From Actinoplanes sichuanensis (GTDB lineage Bacteria > Actinomycetota > Actinomycetes > Mycobacteriales > Micromonosporaceae), in contig NZ_AP028461.1 of assembly GCF_033097365.1 (NCBI RefSeq), positions 8,060,001-8,124,000 of the forward strand: a stretch of DNA of 64,000 bases, in the 5' to 3' direction. The position numbers and the translations under genes were made by a program. Shown here piece by piece: positions 1-8,281 of this stretch. Below the pieces are notes generated by a model. That model was not told the DNA's origin. It saw only the letters and a program-made list of their open reading frames with translations, and made no database searches. How positions within the stretch are numbered: position 1 is the stretch's first letter; the number at the start of each line of letters is the position of its first letter.

Positions 1-277
1 AGTGGACGTATACGACGCCACACGTTGGCACGGTGACCTCCCGGAGACCGAGGTGCGTCTTCCCCTACGACCTCGACCGCGGTTGATCGTGTCCCATGAT
101 GCCGGTTGGTACGGATGGTGCGCCAGAGAATCCGCAACATCGACTATGGGAGCGGCCGTAGTGGCACACCCTGCTCAACGGCCTTACCTGCTCTGACGGT
201 ATGGTCGAGGGGCCGTCGTGTAGAGTTGCCACGGCCTTTTTCTTTCTGCCCCAAGCTTTCCTTCAAGGAGTACCGCC
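1..277. other. No confident gene; upstream region of the first CDS
   Basis: Open frames run through the first 200 bases on both strands but none has recognisable protein character, a good start or a family match. An imperfect GGCCGT/ACGGCC hairpin (211-216 with 231-236) followed by a T-rich run (237-245) could end a transcript from the left. A clear AAGGAG-type ribosome site at 264-270 belongs to the gene at 278. Low information; an edge fragment of a gene lying mainly outside the window cannot be excluded. Confidence 0.4.
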
Positions 278-604
278 GTGGCGAGCAACACTTCAAAGAC
301 CGCCCGCGCATCAGTCCGCGCCGGCCAGGGCAGCGGTGGCGCCCTCAGCGTGCTCGGGGAGTACAAGTACGTGATCCCGCTCGCCGACGGCCGCTTCGCT
401 TACGTGCGTAACCTGACCAACGGCAAGACCGCGCACCTCAAGACCGACTCGGACGCCTTCGTCGAGGAGATCCGCGTGCTGACCGGTGCCGGTCACGGCG
501 CCAAGATCCGCGCCGAGCTGGTCAACCTGCACGAGAAGCACCCGGACCACGGCTGGGCCGCCACCGAGAAGCGTCTCGTCGACGCCGGCGTGTTCGAGGG
601 CTGA
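278..604 (+). CDS. Conserved small hypothetical protein, 108 aa
   Basis: The GTG start at 278 is fixed by an AAGGAG ribosome site seven bases upstream. The protein has a Ser/Ala/Lys-rich basic N terminus (residues 1-20), then a compact mixed alpha/beta body with a Lys-rich centre and an acidic helix near residue 65. There is no signal peptide, membrane segment or metal motif. It stands alone with its own strong terminator directly downstream, so it is probably monocistronic. I do not recognise the family; a cytosolic basic protein, perhaps nucleic-acid associated, is a guess from charge only. Confidence 0.7.
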   Translation: MASNTSKTARASVRAGQGSGGALSVLGEYKYVIPLADGRFAYVRNLTNGKTAHLKTDSDAFVEEIRVLTGAGHGAKIRAELVNLHEKHPDHGWAATEKRLVDAGVFEG

Positions 605-620
605 GTCACCCGTAACGCGA

Positions 621-656
621 AAGCGCCTCCCGGTTTCGGCCGGGAGGCGCTTTTTT
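621..656 (+). terminator. Rho-independent terminator
   Basis: A 13-bp perfect stem (621-633 with 640-652), loop TTTCGG, ends in a run of six T (651-656). It sits 17 bases after the stop at 604 and just before the convergent carbonic anhydrase gene, so it may serve both strands. Confidence 0.92.
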
Positions 657-670
657 GCATGATCAGTGGA

Positions 671-1288
671 TCAAGGCAGGAACTCGACCCAGCCGCTGTC
701 CAGGTCGTAGACGGCCCCGGCCACCTTGACCCGGCCGGCGGCGATCTCCGCGGCCAGCTCGGGCACGTCCCGGAGCCGGTCGACGGTCCGGCTCACGTGC
801 TCGCGGACCGCCTTCTCGTCGGTGTCCTCGCCCTCCAGGCCGACCGCCTGCACCGCCGGCGCCAGCTCGTCGACCAGGTAGCCGACGTGGCCCACGTCAC
901 TGCCGGGGGTGACGCCGGACCGCAGCGCCTCGACCGTGGCGTGCACCGCCCCGCAGCGCTTGTGGCCGACCACGAGCACGAGCGAGACGCCCAGCTCGGC
1001 GACCGCGAAGTTGATCGACCCGATCAGCGAGCGGTCGAGCACGTGCGCGCCGGAGCGGGCCACGCAGATCGAACCGAACGTCTGGTCGAAGATCGCCTCC
1101 AACGGCACCCGGGAGTCGATGCAGCCGAGCACCAGCGAGTGCGGCTTCTGCCCGTTGGCGGTGGCGGCGGCACGTGCCACGTCGTGGCCGTAGCGGGGAC
1201 GTCCGTAGACGAAACGCTTGTTGCCGGCGATGAGTTCGCTCATGGCTGCGGAGGACGTGCTGACCTGGGCGTCACGAGTTGCCGTCAT
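671..1288 (-). CDS. Beta-class carbonic anhydrase
   Basis: It interconverts CO2 and bicarbonate in the cytosol, supplying bicarbonate to carboxylases and buffering pH. The zinc-site motif CIDSRVP gives Cys56, Asp58 and Arg60, and HKRCGA gives His109 and Cys112, the standard Cys-Asp/Arg-His-Cys layout of beta-CAs. Length 205 aa is normal for the family. No export signal is seen. It is convergent with the upstream small gene and divergent from the alpha/beta hydrolase. ATG start at 1288. Family assignment is secure; the physiological role is inferred. Confidence 0.95.
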   Translation of the reverse strand: MTATRDAQVSTSSAAMSELIAGNKRFVYGRPRYGHDVARAAATANGQKPHSLVLGCIDSRVPLEAIFDQTFGSICVARSGAHVLDRSLIGSINFAVAELGVSLVLVVGHKRCGAVHATVEALRSGVTPGSDVGHVGYLVDELAPAVQAVGLEGEDTDEKAVREHVSRTVDRLRDVPELAAEIAAGRVKVAGAVYDLDSGWVEFLP

Positions 1289-1425
1289 GTTAGGGATTTT
1301 CGTCGGCCCGGCCGCAGGGTGAAGTGTTTGCGAGGTAACTCACTGTCCCGTCGTCGCGCTGCCGGTAGAGGCGAAAGTCCCACCGAAACATGCTGGTAAT
1401 ACTCCGGATCACGAGTGATGCTTAT

Positions 1426-1437
1426 TACCCGCGGGTA
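1426..1437. promoter_or_regulatory. Perfect 12-bp palindrome, possible operator
   Basis: TACCCGCGGGTA is a perfect palindrome lying 32 bases before the hydrolase start at 1470 and between it and the divergent carbonic anhydrase. Placement fits a repressor operator, but GC-rich palindromes arise by chance in this genome and no regulator gene is adjacent. Confidence 0.3.
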
Positions 1438-1469
1438 CTGCGGGGACCGTGACCATCACGGAGGTACCC

Positions 1470-2414
1470 ATGTTCACTCTCGCCGACGGCGTACGGCTGC
1501 ACGTCTCCGTGACCGGCCCCACCGACGCGCCGGTCACCGTGGTGCTCTCCCATGGGTGGTGCCAGGACCGGCGTACCTGGCGGCAGCAGATCGCCGCGCT
1601 CGGCGAGATGGGGCACAAGGCGCCGCGGGTGATCGCATACGACACCCGGGGTCACGGCCGGTCCAGCGCCACCCATCTGCGCTCGGCCACGCTGGCCCAG
1701 CTCGGCGACGACATGGCCGAGGTGATCCGCCGCTATGCCCCGGCCGGTCCGGTGGTGCTGGCCGGCCACTCGATGGGCGGCATGACGATCATGGAGTACG
1801 CCCACCGCCACCCGGCGGAATTCACCGATCGGGTGAAGGGCCTGCTGCTGGTCTCGACCACGGCCGAGGGCCACACCCACACCCGGTACGGCCTGCCCGA
1901 CCAACTGGCGGCCCTGATGCGGGCCGGCGAGACCCTGGGCGCGGGCCTACTCGCCCGGTCCGGGGCCTGGCGCCCGCACCGAGTGATGCTGCCCGCCCTG
2001 CGTCCCGCGCTGCGCTGGCTGCTCTTCGGCGACGAGTGCGCCGACGAGGCGATGACACTCACCATGGGCGGGCTGGGCCGGGCCCCGCTGCGCTCGATCG
2101 GTGGCTTCCGCGAGTCGATCGGCGCCCAGCTGCGCCTGGACACCCTGGCCGGGCTGGACCTGCCGGCCGCCGTGCTGGTCGGCTCCCGGGACCGGCTGAC
2201 CCCGCCCGCCTGCGCCGAGTCGATCGCCGCGGCACTGCCCGGGGCCGAGCTGACGGTGGTGCCGGGCGCCGGGCACATGTTGCCGCTGGAGCGGCCGGCC
2301 GAGGTGTCGGCGGCCCTGGTCACCCTGGTGCGCCGGGCGGCCCGGCAGGCTAAGAAGGACCGCCGGCCGGTCAAGCCGACCATCGGACAGCCCCACTGCC
2401 GTAAGGCCGCGTGA
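1470..2414 (+). CDS. Alpha/beta-fold hydrolase
   Basis: A cytosolic serine hydrolase of unknown substrate, 314 aa. The catalytic set is visible: oxyanion-hole HG near residue 29, nucleophile elbow GHSMGG with Ser101, Asp in the VGSRDRLTPP segment and His in GAGHMLPLERP near the C terminus. A cap region lies between about residues 135 and 200. I chose ATG 1470 because GGAGGT (1460-1465) sits just upstream; an in-frame GTG at 1449 would add seven residues without a ribosome site. The C-terminal tail (last 30 residues) is Lys/Arg-rich. Esterase, lipase or haloperoxidase-like chemistry are all possible. Confidence 0.9.
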   Translation: MFTLADGVRLHVSVTGPTDAPVTVVLSHGWCQDRRTWRQQIAALGEMGHKAPRVIAYDTRGHGRSSATHLRSATLAQLGDDMAEVIRRYAPAGPVVLAGHSMGGMTIMEYAHRHPAEFTDRVKGLLLVSTTAEGHTHTRYGLPDQLAALMRAGETLGAGLLARSGAWRPHRVMLPALRPALRWLLFGDECADEAMTLTMGGLGRAPLRSIGGFRESIGAQLRLDTLAGLDLPAAVLVGSRDRLTPPACAESIAAALPGAELTVVPGAGHMLPLERPAEVSAALVTLVRRAARQAKKDRRPVKPTIGQPHCRKAA

Positions 2415-2465
2415 CTCGTTTTCCGGGGAAATGCACACCTCGCAGTGATTCGGCGACGATCCTGG

Positions 2466-2479
2466 GAAGTTCGAACTTC
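2466..2479. promoter_or_regulatory. 14-bp perfect palindrome upstream of helD
   Basis: GAAGTTCGAACTTC lies about 120 bases before the helD start. Two further GTTCGA words follow in the same leader (near 2499 and 2524). It resembles a compressed actinobacterial LexA half-site pair but lacks the four-base spacer of a true SOS box, so it is offered only as a candidate operator. Confidence 0.35.
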
Positions 2480-2597
2480 TGCGTGACCGCCGGGCTCGTT
2501 CGACGCGGGCGCACGGGCAGGAGTAAGTTCGATTGCCCCCTTCGCGCGAGCGCGTCCGCGCGTGTGGTGGTGCGCCACGAGAGGGAGAACAGCGGAC

Positions 2598-4724
2598 TTG
2601 AGCGACACCACCGTCCTGGAGCAGGAGATCGCGGTCGAGCAGGAGCACGTGGACCGGGTCTACACCCGTCTCACGGAGCTGCGCCGGGACGCTTCACGGG
2701 CCGAGAAGGAGGGCTATCAGCTCGCCGGCGTCGGCACGTTCGGGGCGCTCGTGGAGCGGGATGCGATGGTCTTCCATCAGGCCCGCCGCCGGCACGCCCT
2801 GGATGCCGAGCACGAGGGCCTGGTCTTCGGCCGGCTCGACCTGAAGACCGGGGCCACCCACTACGTCGGCCGGATGGGCATCCGCGACGACAACGCGAAA
2901 CCGCTGGTCGTGGACTGGCGGGCGCCCGCTGCGGCGGCGTTCTACCGGGCCACCCCGGCCGATCCGCTCGGCGTGGTCCGCCGCCGGATGATCCAGTCGG
3001 CCCGGGAGCGGGTCACCGGCATCGAGGACGACCTGCTCGACCCGGATTCGGCGCCGGACGGCATGCGGGTGGTCGGCGACGGCGCCCTGCTGGCCAGCCT
3101 GGCCAAGGCGACCGGCCGCGGGATGCGCGACATCGTGGCGACCATCCAGCGCGAGCAGGACGACGCGATCCGCTCCCCCGCCTCCGGCGTGACGATCGTC
3201 ACCGGCGGCCCGGGCACCGGCAAGACCGCGGTGGCCCTGCACCGCGCGGCGTACCTGCTCTACTCCGACCGCAGCCGGTTCGCCGGCGGCGGCATCCTGG
3301 TGGTCGGCCCGTCCGGCGTCTTCGTGGACTACATCGCGACGGTCCTGCCGTCGCTCGGCGAGGAGACCGCCACGCTGCGGTCGCTGGGCTCGCTGGTGCC
3401 CGGCTGGGACGCGACCCGGGTCGACCCGGGCGACGTGGCCTCGATCAAGGGCTCGCTGCGGATGCGCCGGGTGCTGGAGCGGGCCTCGCACGACGCGGTG
3501 CCGGGCGGACCCACCGAGCTGAAGCTGCTCTACCGGGGCACGCTGCTGCGGCTGGACGCGAACGACCTGGACCGGATCCGGCGGTCGGCGCTTCAGCGCG
3601 GGGCGCGGCGCAACGAGGTCCGTGGGCACGGTTTCGACCGCGTCTTCGACGCGTTGTGGGCACAGGCGAGGGACGCGAAGGTACGGCTACCGGAGAAACG
3701 CGAGTTCGAGTCGGAGCTGGCCGATCGCACCGACTTCCGGGAGTTCCTCAAGGCCTGGTGGCCGCGGTTCACCCCGATGCGGGTGCTGCGCTGGCTGGCC
3801 GACCCGCGCCGGCTCCGGGCGTATGCGAACGGGGTGCTGTCTCGCGACGAGATAGCCACGTTGCAGGGCTCGTTCGACGCCCTCGCCGAGCACGGGCCGA
3901 CGATCGCCGACGTGGCGCTGCTGGACGAGCTGGACGAGATCATGGGCCGTCCCCGCCAACCGCAGCGCAAGACGAAGAACCCGTTCCACGTGCGCGACGG
4001 GATCCAGGAGGTCAGCACCTACGCCGACCGGCAGGCCGCGGCCCGCGCCCAGCAGGTGCAGCGGGAGGAGGACTACCGGGAGTACGCGCACGTCGTCGTG
4101 GACGAGTCACAGGACGTGTCGCCGATGCAGTGGCGGATGATCGGGCGGCGTGGCTCCTACGCCTCGTGGACGATCGTCGGCGACCCGGCGCAGACCGCGT
4201 GGTCGGGTGACCCGGCCGAGCTGGACCGGGCGCGGGACCGGGCACTGGGCAGCCGCAAGCGCAACAGTTACGCGCTAACCACGAACTACCGGAACTCGTC
4301 GGAGATCTTCGAGGTGGCGGCTCGGGTCATCCGTACCATCATGCCCGATCTGCCGTTGCCCTCAGCGGTGCGCAGCACCGGCGTCGCGCCGGCCGACGTC
4401 GTCTCCGGCGTCCCCGGTCTGCCGGAAGCGGTCCGTGAGCTGGCCGAGAAGCAACTCGCCGAGGTGGACGGGACGATCGGCGTGATCATGCCGGTGCCGC
4501 GGCGCGACGAGGTGGCGGGCTGGGTGGCCGGGCTGCCGGAGCGGGTGCAGGTGGTGACCGCACTGGAGGCCAAGGGCATGGAGTACGACTCGGTGGTGCT
4601 GGTCGAGCCGTCGCAGATCGCGACCGACCCGGCCGGGGTCCGCACCCTGTACGTGGCGCTGTCGCGTGCGACGCAGCGGCTGACCACGGTGGGCACGAAC
4701 CCCGACTGGCTGCCCGACGACTAG
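2598..4724 (+). CDS. helD: HelD-like UvrD/Rep-family ATPase acting on RNA polymerase
   Basis: HelD proteins are SF1 helicase-like ATPases that bind RNA polymerase and release it from stalled complexes; some actinobacterial members also protect it from rifamycins. This protein (708 aa) has an N-terminal coiled coil (residues 1-60) expected to enter the secondary channel, Walker A GGPGTGKT near residue 203, Walker B VVDESQD near 500, and a C-terminal SF1 motif TALEAKGMEYDSV. Start TTG 2598 is chosen because an AGGGAG-type ribosome site precedes it and homologues begin at this SDTTVLEQEI segment; an upstream ATG at 2562 gives an unlike extension. It ends overlapping the convergent gene by three bases. 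HelR-type rifamycin protection is possible but not shown. Confidence 0.9.
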   Translation: MSDTTVLEQEIAVEQEHVDRVYTRLTELRRDASRAEKEGYQLAGVGTFGALVERDAMVFHQARRRHALDAEHEGLVFGRLDLKTGATHYVGRMGIRDDNAKPLVVDWRAPAAAAFYRATPADPLGVVRRRMIQSARERVTGIEDDLLDPDSAPDGMRVVGDGALLASLAKATGRGMRDIVATIQREQDDAIRSPASGVTIVTGGPGTGKTAVALHRAAYLLYSDRSRFAGGGILVVGPSGVFVDYIATVLPSLGEETATLRSLGSLVPGWDATRVDPGDVASIKGSLRMRRVLERASHDAVPGGPTELKLLYRGTLLRLDANDLDRIRRSALQRGARRNEVRGHGFDRVFDALWAQARDAKVRLPEKREFESELADRTDFREFLKAWWPRFTPMRVLRWLADPRRLRAYANGVLSRDEIATLQGSFDALAEHGPTIADVALLDELDEIMGRPRQPQRKTKNPFHVRDGIQEVSTYADRQAAARAQQVQREEDYREYAHVVVDESQDVSPMQWRMIGRRGSYASWTIVGDPAQTAWSGDPAELDRARDRALGSRKRNSYALTTNYRNSSEIFEVAARVIRTIMPDLPLPSAVRSTGVAPADVVSGVPGLPEAVRELAEKQLAEVDGTIGVIMPVPRRDEVAGWVAGLPERVQVVTALEAKGMEYDSVVLVEPSQIATDPAGVRTLYVALSRATQRLTTVGTNPDWLPDD

Positions 4725-5647
4725 GGAATCGGCACGGCGACCGCGTTGTACGTGGTCTCCGGTGTCGGCGGAGTGGTGAAGCGGGCGTTCGGCAGGTAGA
4801 AGCGCTTGCGGTACTCGGCGATGGTGGTCGGCACGTCGAAGCTCGGGTCCGTGGTGACGGACTCGAGCGTCCCGGCCGTCCCGGACCGGTTCAGCTGGAT
4901 CTCGGCGATCTGGTTGAGCCGGTTCTGCACGACGTAGAGACTGCGGCCGCGCAGCCACAGGCCGTCGCCGTTGGTGAGCAACGTGTCGCCCACGTCGATC
5001 CGTGAGGTGACTCCGGAGGTCGAGACCCGGAACAGGAATCCGGTGTTCGACTGGACGATGATCAGGCCGCGGCCGTCCGGCGTGGTGCTGATGCCGTTGG
5101 CGTTGTTGCCGGTCTGCAACACGATGTCGCCGGTGAGCGGCACCGCGACGGCTTCCGCGGGCAGCTTCCCGTGCCGGCCGAACGGCAGCTTGAACAGGGT
5201 CAGGCTGCGTGAGTCGGTGAACCAGGCGGCGTCGTCGGTGACGATCACGTCGTTGATGAACGGACCGTCCGCGGCCGGCCGCAGCTGGTAGCTCCGCAGG
5301 ACGGCGCCGGTGCGCAGGTCGATCACCCGGGCGTCGCCGCCCGAACCGCCGGCCACGAAGAGCCGGCCGTCGTCGATCTTGAGGCCGAGCGAGGGGGTGC
5401 CCGGGCCCTCGGCGAACGTGGCGCCCACGCCGGTGCGCAGGTCCACGCGGTAGATGTCGCCGTCGACGCGGGAGCCGAAGTAGGCGTACGGCTTGTCGCC
5501 GATCGCGATGCCCTCCGGCTGGAAGCCGTTCGGCAGGGTGAGGGTGGTCGGTGGCGGGGTGGCCGGGGACGCCGCGGCGGGCACGGCGGACACGGTCACC
5601 GCCAGGGCGGTGAGGCAGAGAACGTTCGCAAGGGTACGGCGAAGCAC
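4721..5647 (-). CDS. Secreted SMP-30/gluconolactonase-like beta-propeller protein
   Basis: The protein (308 aa) starts with a Sec signal peptide: basic MLRR, a hydrophobic stretch to about residue 20, then an AAA cleavage region near 26. The mature part is a run of beta-strand-rich repeats with GIAIGD, GLKIDDGRLFVAGG and NGISTTPDGRGL segments, typical of six-bladed SMP-30/NHL-like propellers. Such proteins are lactonases or ligand-binding scaffolds; the catalytic metal residues cannot be confirmed by eye, so substrate is unknown. Similar actinobacterial proteins are sometimes mislabelled superoxide dismutase. It is divergent from the PfkB gene. Confidence 0.75.
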   Translation of the reverse strand: MLRRTLANVLCLTALAVTVSAVPAAASPATPPPTTLTLPNGFQPEGIAIGDKPYAYFGSRVDGDIYRVDLRTGVGATFAEGPGTPSLGLKIDDGRLFVAGGSGGDARVIDLRTGAVLRSYQLRPAADGPFINDVIVTDDAAWFTDSRSLTLFKLPFGRHGKLPAEAVAVPLTGDIVLQTGNNANGISTTPDGRGLIIVQSNTGFLFRVSTSGVTSRIDVGDTLLTNGDGLWLRGRSLYVVQNRLNQIAEIQLNRSGTAGTLESVTTDPSFDVPTTIAEYRKRFYLPNARFTTPPTPETTYNAVAVPIP

Positions 5648-5783
5648 GAAACTTCCTTTCCTATGCAGAACGGGTCATCAAGATTCTCATTGCACGCGAA
5701 GTCACACACAACCGGTAGAGGCAATGGCGATCATCCCTGGCTTCAGGGGACGATCGGGTCATGCCATACACACGGCATCTGTA

Positions 5784-5818
5784 CTTTTTGCGAACCGCCA
5801 CGCCGGATGCGCAAAAAG
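5784..5818. promoter_or_regulatory. 9-bp perfect inverted repeat before the kinase-surE operon
   Basis: CTTTTTGCG (5784-5792) and CGCAAAAAG (5810-5818) are separated by 17 bases and end seven bases before the likely ATG at 5825. The A/T-rich arms stand out from the GC-rich surroundings. The centre-to-centre distance of 26 bases and position over the ribosome-site region suit either a repressor operator or a 5'-UTR hairpin masking translation. Confidence 0.5.
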
Positions 5819-5824
5819 ATAACA

Positions 5825-6766
5825 ATGCGAGACATGAGTGACGGGCGTGTCATGGTCTTCGCGCCGGCCCCACAGCTGACGGTGACCATCGAGCAACACC
5901 ACGACGAGCCGGAACTGCACGTCCACCCGGGCGGACAGGGCATCTGGCAGACGCGGATGATCACCGTGCTGGGAGCGCAGGTGACGCTCTGCACCGCCGC
6001 CGGCGGCGAGGTGGGGCGAGTGCTGGCTCCGCTGCTCGGCGAACTGCCGGGCGTGACGCTCCGGCTGGTCCGGCGGGAGCACGGCAGCGGCTGGTATGTG
6101 CACGATCGCCGCGGTGGCAGCCGCCAGGAGATCGCCGAGCGACCCGGGAGCCCGCTCTCCCGACACGAGCTCGACGAGCTCTACAACCTGACCCTGGCCG
6201 AGGGCCTACGCGCCGGCATCGCGATCCTCAGCGGGCCGGCCCATCCCTCGGTGATCAAGCCCGAGGTGTACGGCCGCCTCGCCGCCGATCTGCGCTCCAA
6301 CGGCTGTCAGGTCATCGCCGACCTGTGCAGTCGCCACCTGGCCGCGGTGCTGGAAGCCGGGATCTCGGTGCTCAAGATCAGCCATGAGGAGCTGATCGCC
6401 GACGGGATGGCCCCGGACGGCAGCACCGGAGCCCTGACCAAGGCGCTGGTCCAGCTGCACGAGGCGGGTGCCGAGACGGTGCTGGTCTCTCGGGCCGACA
6501 TGGGCGCGCTGGCGCTCTTCAACGAAGAGATCTTTACGGTCGCGCTGCCCCGGCTCACCCCGGCCGAGCATCGTGGTGCGGGCGACTCGATGACCGCCGG
6601 AGTCGCGGCCACCCTGGCCAACGGCGGCCGGATGGACGAGGCGGTCCGCACCGGCGCCGCGGCGGGCGCGCTCAACGTCACCCGCCACGGGCTGGGCACC
6701 GGGCACGTCGACGCCGTCCGGGTCCTCACCGAGAGGGTCCGGCTGACCCCGATCGAGAAGGCGTAG
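5825..6766 (+). CDS. PfkB-family sugar or nucleoside kinase, 1-phosphofructokinase-like
   Basis: A cytosolic ATP-dependent kinase (313 aa). The N-terminal signature HPGGQGIW matches the GG(K/R)G(I/A)N region of 1-phosphofructokinase/tagatose-6-phosphate kinase types, and the C-terminal GAGDSMTAG is the PfkB anion-hole and catalytic-Asp motif. The start is uncertain: ATGs at 5825 and 5834 both lack a strong ribosome site; extension further upstream to 5663 reads through an operator-like repeat and is rejected. SurE follows after five bases, so the two are one transcript. The phosphate acceptor is not predictable from sequence; the SurE partner hints at nucleotide or sugar-phosphate balance. 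Confidence 0.85.
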   Translation: MRDMSDGRVMVFAPAPQLTVTIEQHHDEPELHVHPGGQGIWQTRMITVLGAQVTLCTAAGGEVGRVLAPLLGELPGVTLRLVRREHGSGWYVHDRRGGSRQEIAERPGSPLSRHELDELYNLTLAEGLRAGIAILSGPAHPSVIKPEVYGRLAADLRSNGCQVIADLCSRHLAAVLEAGISVLKISHEELIADGMAPDGSTGALTKALVQLHEAGAETVLVSRADMGALALFNEEIFTVALPRLTPAEHRGAGDSMTAGVAATLANGGRMDEAVRTGAAAGALNVTRHGLGTGHVDAVRVLTERVRLTPIEKA

Positions 6767-6771
6767 GCATC

Positions 6772-7638
6772 ATGACCCCCTCCACGGGCGATCGCCCGCG
6801 AATGCGAATCCTGATCACCAACGACGACGGCATCGAGTCCCCGGGCATCCGCACCCTGGCCCGTACCGCCGCGCACGCGGGATACGAGGTCGTGGTGGCG
6901 GCGCCGCTGAGTGAGTCGAGTGGTGCCAGCGCCTCGATGACCGCGGTCGTCCAGGACGGCAAGATCGTCTCGGAGGCCCGGGAACTGGCCGGCTGCAAGA
7001 ACATCCCGGCGTACGGGGTGGCCGCCTCGCCCGCCTACATCGTCCTGCTGGCGCTGCGCGACGCCTTCGGGCCCGCCCCGGACCTGGTGCTCTCCGGCAT
7101 CAACCGGGGCGCCAACGCCGGAGCCGCGGTGGTGCACTCCGGCACCGTGGGCGCCTGCCTCACCGCGGCGCACGCCGGCCTGCACGGGCTCGCGGTCTCC
7201 CTGGACGTGCTGACCCCGGCGGCGGCCAGCGCGTCCAGCGGCGGTGCCGCCATCGCCGCCCTCGACAAGATCGACGATGAGCAGCACCACTGGATCAGCG
7301 GCGCCGAGATGGCGATCAAGCTGCTGCCGTCACTGATGCACACGCCCCCCGGGACCGTCTACAACCTCAACGTCCCCGACCTGCACGTGGACGGCATCCG
7401 CGGACTGCGGCAGGCGTCCCTGGCCCGGTTCGGCCAGGTGCAGATGAGCATCGCCGAAGCGGGCGACGGTTACGTCCGGACGGCGGTGCAGGCCGCCGAG
7501 GAGAATCTCGACCCCGGCACTGACCTGGCCGCGCTCGCGGAGAATTTCGCCGTCGTCACGCCGATCCGGGCGCCCCATGAGGACCAGAACATCCGGATCA
7601 ACGTCGAGGGCGTGCTGGTGCAGAGCCCGGCCTACTGA
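6772..7638 (+). CDS. surE: 5'/3'-nucleotidase SurE
   Basis: A metal-dependent phosphatase acting on nucleoside monophosphates. The N-terminal ITNDDG motif supplies the metal-binding Asp18/Asp19, a Ser-rich segment at 47-55 (SESSGASAS) follows, and SGINRGANAG (about residues 107-116) is the second SurE signature. At 288 aa it is longer than the usual roughly 250, with an Ala/Ser-rich insertion around 148-160. It lies five bases behind the PfkB kinase, so kinase and phosphatase are co-expressed and may oppose each other. Convergent with the STAS gene, separated by seven bases. Confidence 0.93.
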   Translation: MTPSTGDRPRMRILITNDDGIESPGIRTLARTAAHAGYEVVVAAPLSESSGASASMTAVVQDGKIVSEARELAGCKNIPAYGVAASPAYIVLLALRDAFGPAPDLVLSGINRGANAGAAVVHSGTVGACLTAAHAGLHGLAVSLDVLTPAAASASSGGAAIAALDKIDDEQHHWISGAEMAIKLLPSLMHTPPGTVYNLNVPDLHVDGIRGLRQASLARFGQVQMSIAEAGDGYVRTAVQAAEENLDPGTDLAALAENFAVVTPIRAPHEDQNIRINVEGVLVQSPAY

Positions 7639-7645
7639 GACGAGG

Positions 7646-7990
7646 TCAGGCGGTGACCGTCTCCTCGTCGAACGGCTGTGGATTGCCGAAGAGGCCGAGT
7701 AGGCCGGTGACCCAGAGCTGGCGGTGCGCGAACCGGCTCGGACGGGTCACGACCAGCTTGACGTCACTGACGCCGGCCAGCTGGAACGCCGCGACCAGGG
7801 CACTGATGCCCACCGAGTCGATGAAGGTCACGTGCCGCATGTTCAGCTCGATCCGTGCGGGTGATCCGGCGGACAGCTGGGCTGCCACTGCTTCACGGAT
7901 CTCGTACGCGTTCTCGACATCGATCTCGCCTCGCGGCGACACCTCCACCGCGCCGTCGGCCAGCGTCGACGTCGTTATCGACAGCGTCAC
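7646..7990 (-). CDS. STAS-domain anti-sigma-factor antagonist
   Basis: A 114-residue SpoIIAA/RsbV-like protein. Unphosphorylated antagonists bind an anti-sigma kinase and free the sigma factor. The motif FIDSVGIS gives the expected phospho-acceptor Ser59. The GTG start at 7990 has a GGAGGG ribosome site. A sigma-B-like promoter lies about 90 bases upstream (8080-8104), suggesting feedback from the stress sigma factor it would control. No cognate RsbW-type kinase is in the window. Confidence 0.93.
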   Translation of the reverse strand: MTLSITTSTLADGAVEVSPRGEIDVENAYEIREAVAAQLSAGSPARIELNMRHVTFIDSVGISALVAAFQLAGVSDVKLVVTRPSRFAHRQLWVTGLLGLFGNPQPFDEETVTA

Positions 7991-8079
7991 GTCTTCCCTC
8001 CACCCACCCGGCAGATCCGGGTGCTGTTCCTTCTATACGCGGGCGACCACGACGCCGGCCCCGGTAGGGCGGCGAGGAG

Positions 8080-8104
8080 TTACCCCCGAAAGGTTCGGTG
8101 AAAC
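8080..8104 (-). promoter_or_regulatory. Sigma-B-like promoter of the STAS gene
   Basis: On the minus strand GTTT (8104-8101), a 15-base spacer, then GGGTAA (8085-8080) matches the GTTT-N14-16-GGGTA(T/A) consensus of actinobacterial sigma-B/SigF-type factors. It would start transcription near 8073, giving a leader of roughly 80 bases. The -35/-10 block overlaps the repeats at 8085-8117. Confidence 0.6.
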
Positions 8105-8117
8105 TGCCCGAAAGGTT
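8085..8117. repeat. Two direct repeats CCCGAAAGGTT, 22-bp period
   Basis: CCCGAAAGGTT occurs at 8085-8095 and 8107-8117, a period of 22 bases, close to two helical turns. The repeats bracket the -35 element of the STAS promoter, so they may bind a regulator side by side on one DNA face. Confidence 0.5.
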
Positions 8118-8220
8118 AGGCGCCGAACCTGTTAGTCACCTGAGTGGCCCGTGTGAACCTCGTCAACACTACTGCGGGCCGTCAAATCGTTTTCGAACCG
8201 TGATGGCGTCCACACCGGAC

Positions 8221-8245
8221 GTTTGTGGGCACCATAGACGGGAAA
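8221..8245 (+). promoter_or_regulatory. Sigma-B-like promoter of the small membrane protein gene
   Basis: GTTT (8221-8224), a 15-base spacer and GGGAAA (8240-8245) give the same architecture as the divergent STAS promoter with one -10 mismatch. The start would fall near 8252, about 30 bases before the ATG at 8282, which has a GGAGG ribosome site. Confidence 0.45.
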
Positions 8246-8281
8246 CATCCCTGAATGACCGTGCGCTGGAGGTGACGGACG

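Noticed and set aside
2466..2479. LexA SOS box before helD
   Set aside because: The actinobacterial consensus needs TCGAAC-N4-GTTCGA; here the half-sites overlap without the spacer.
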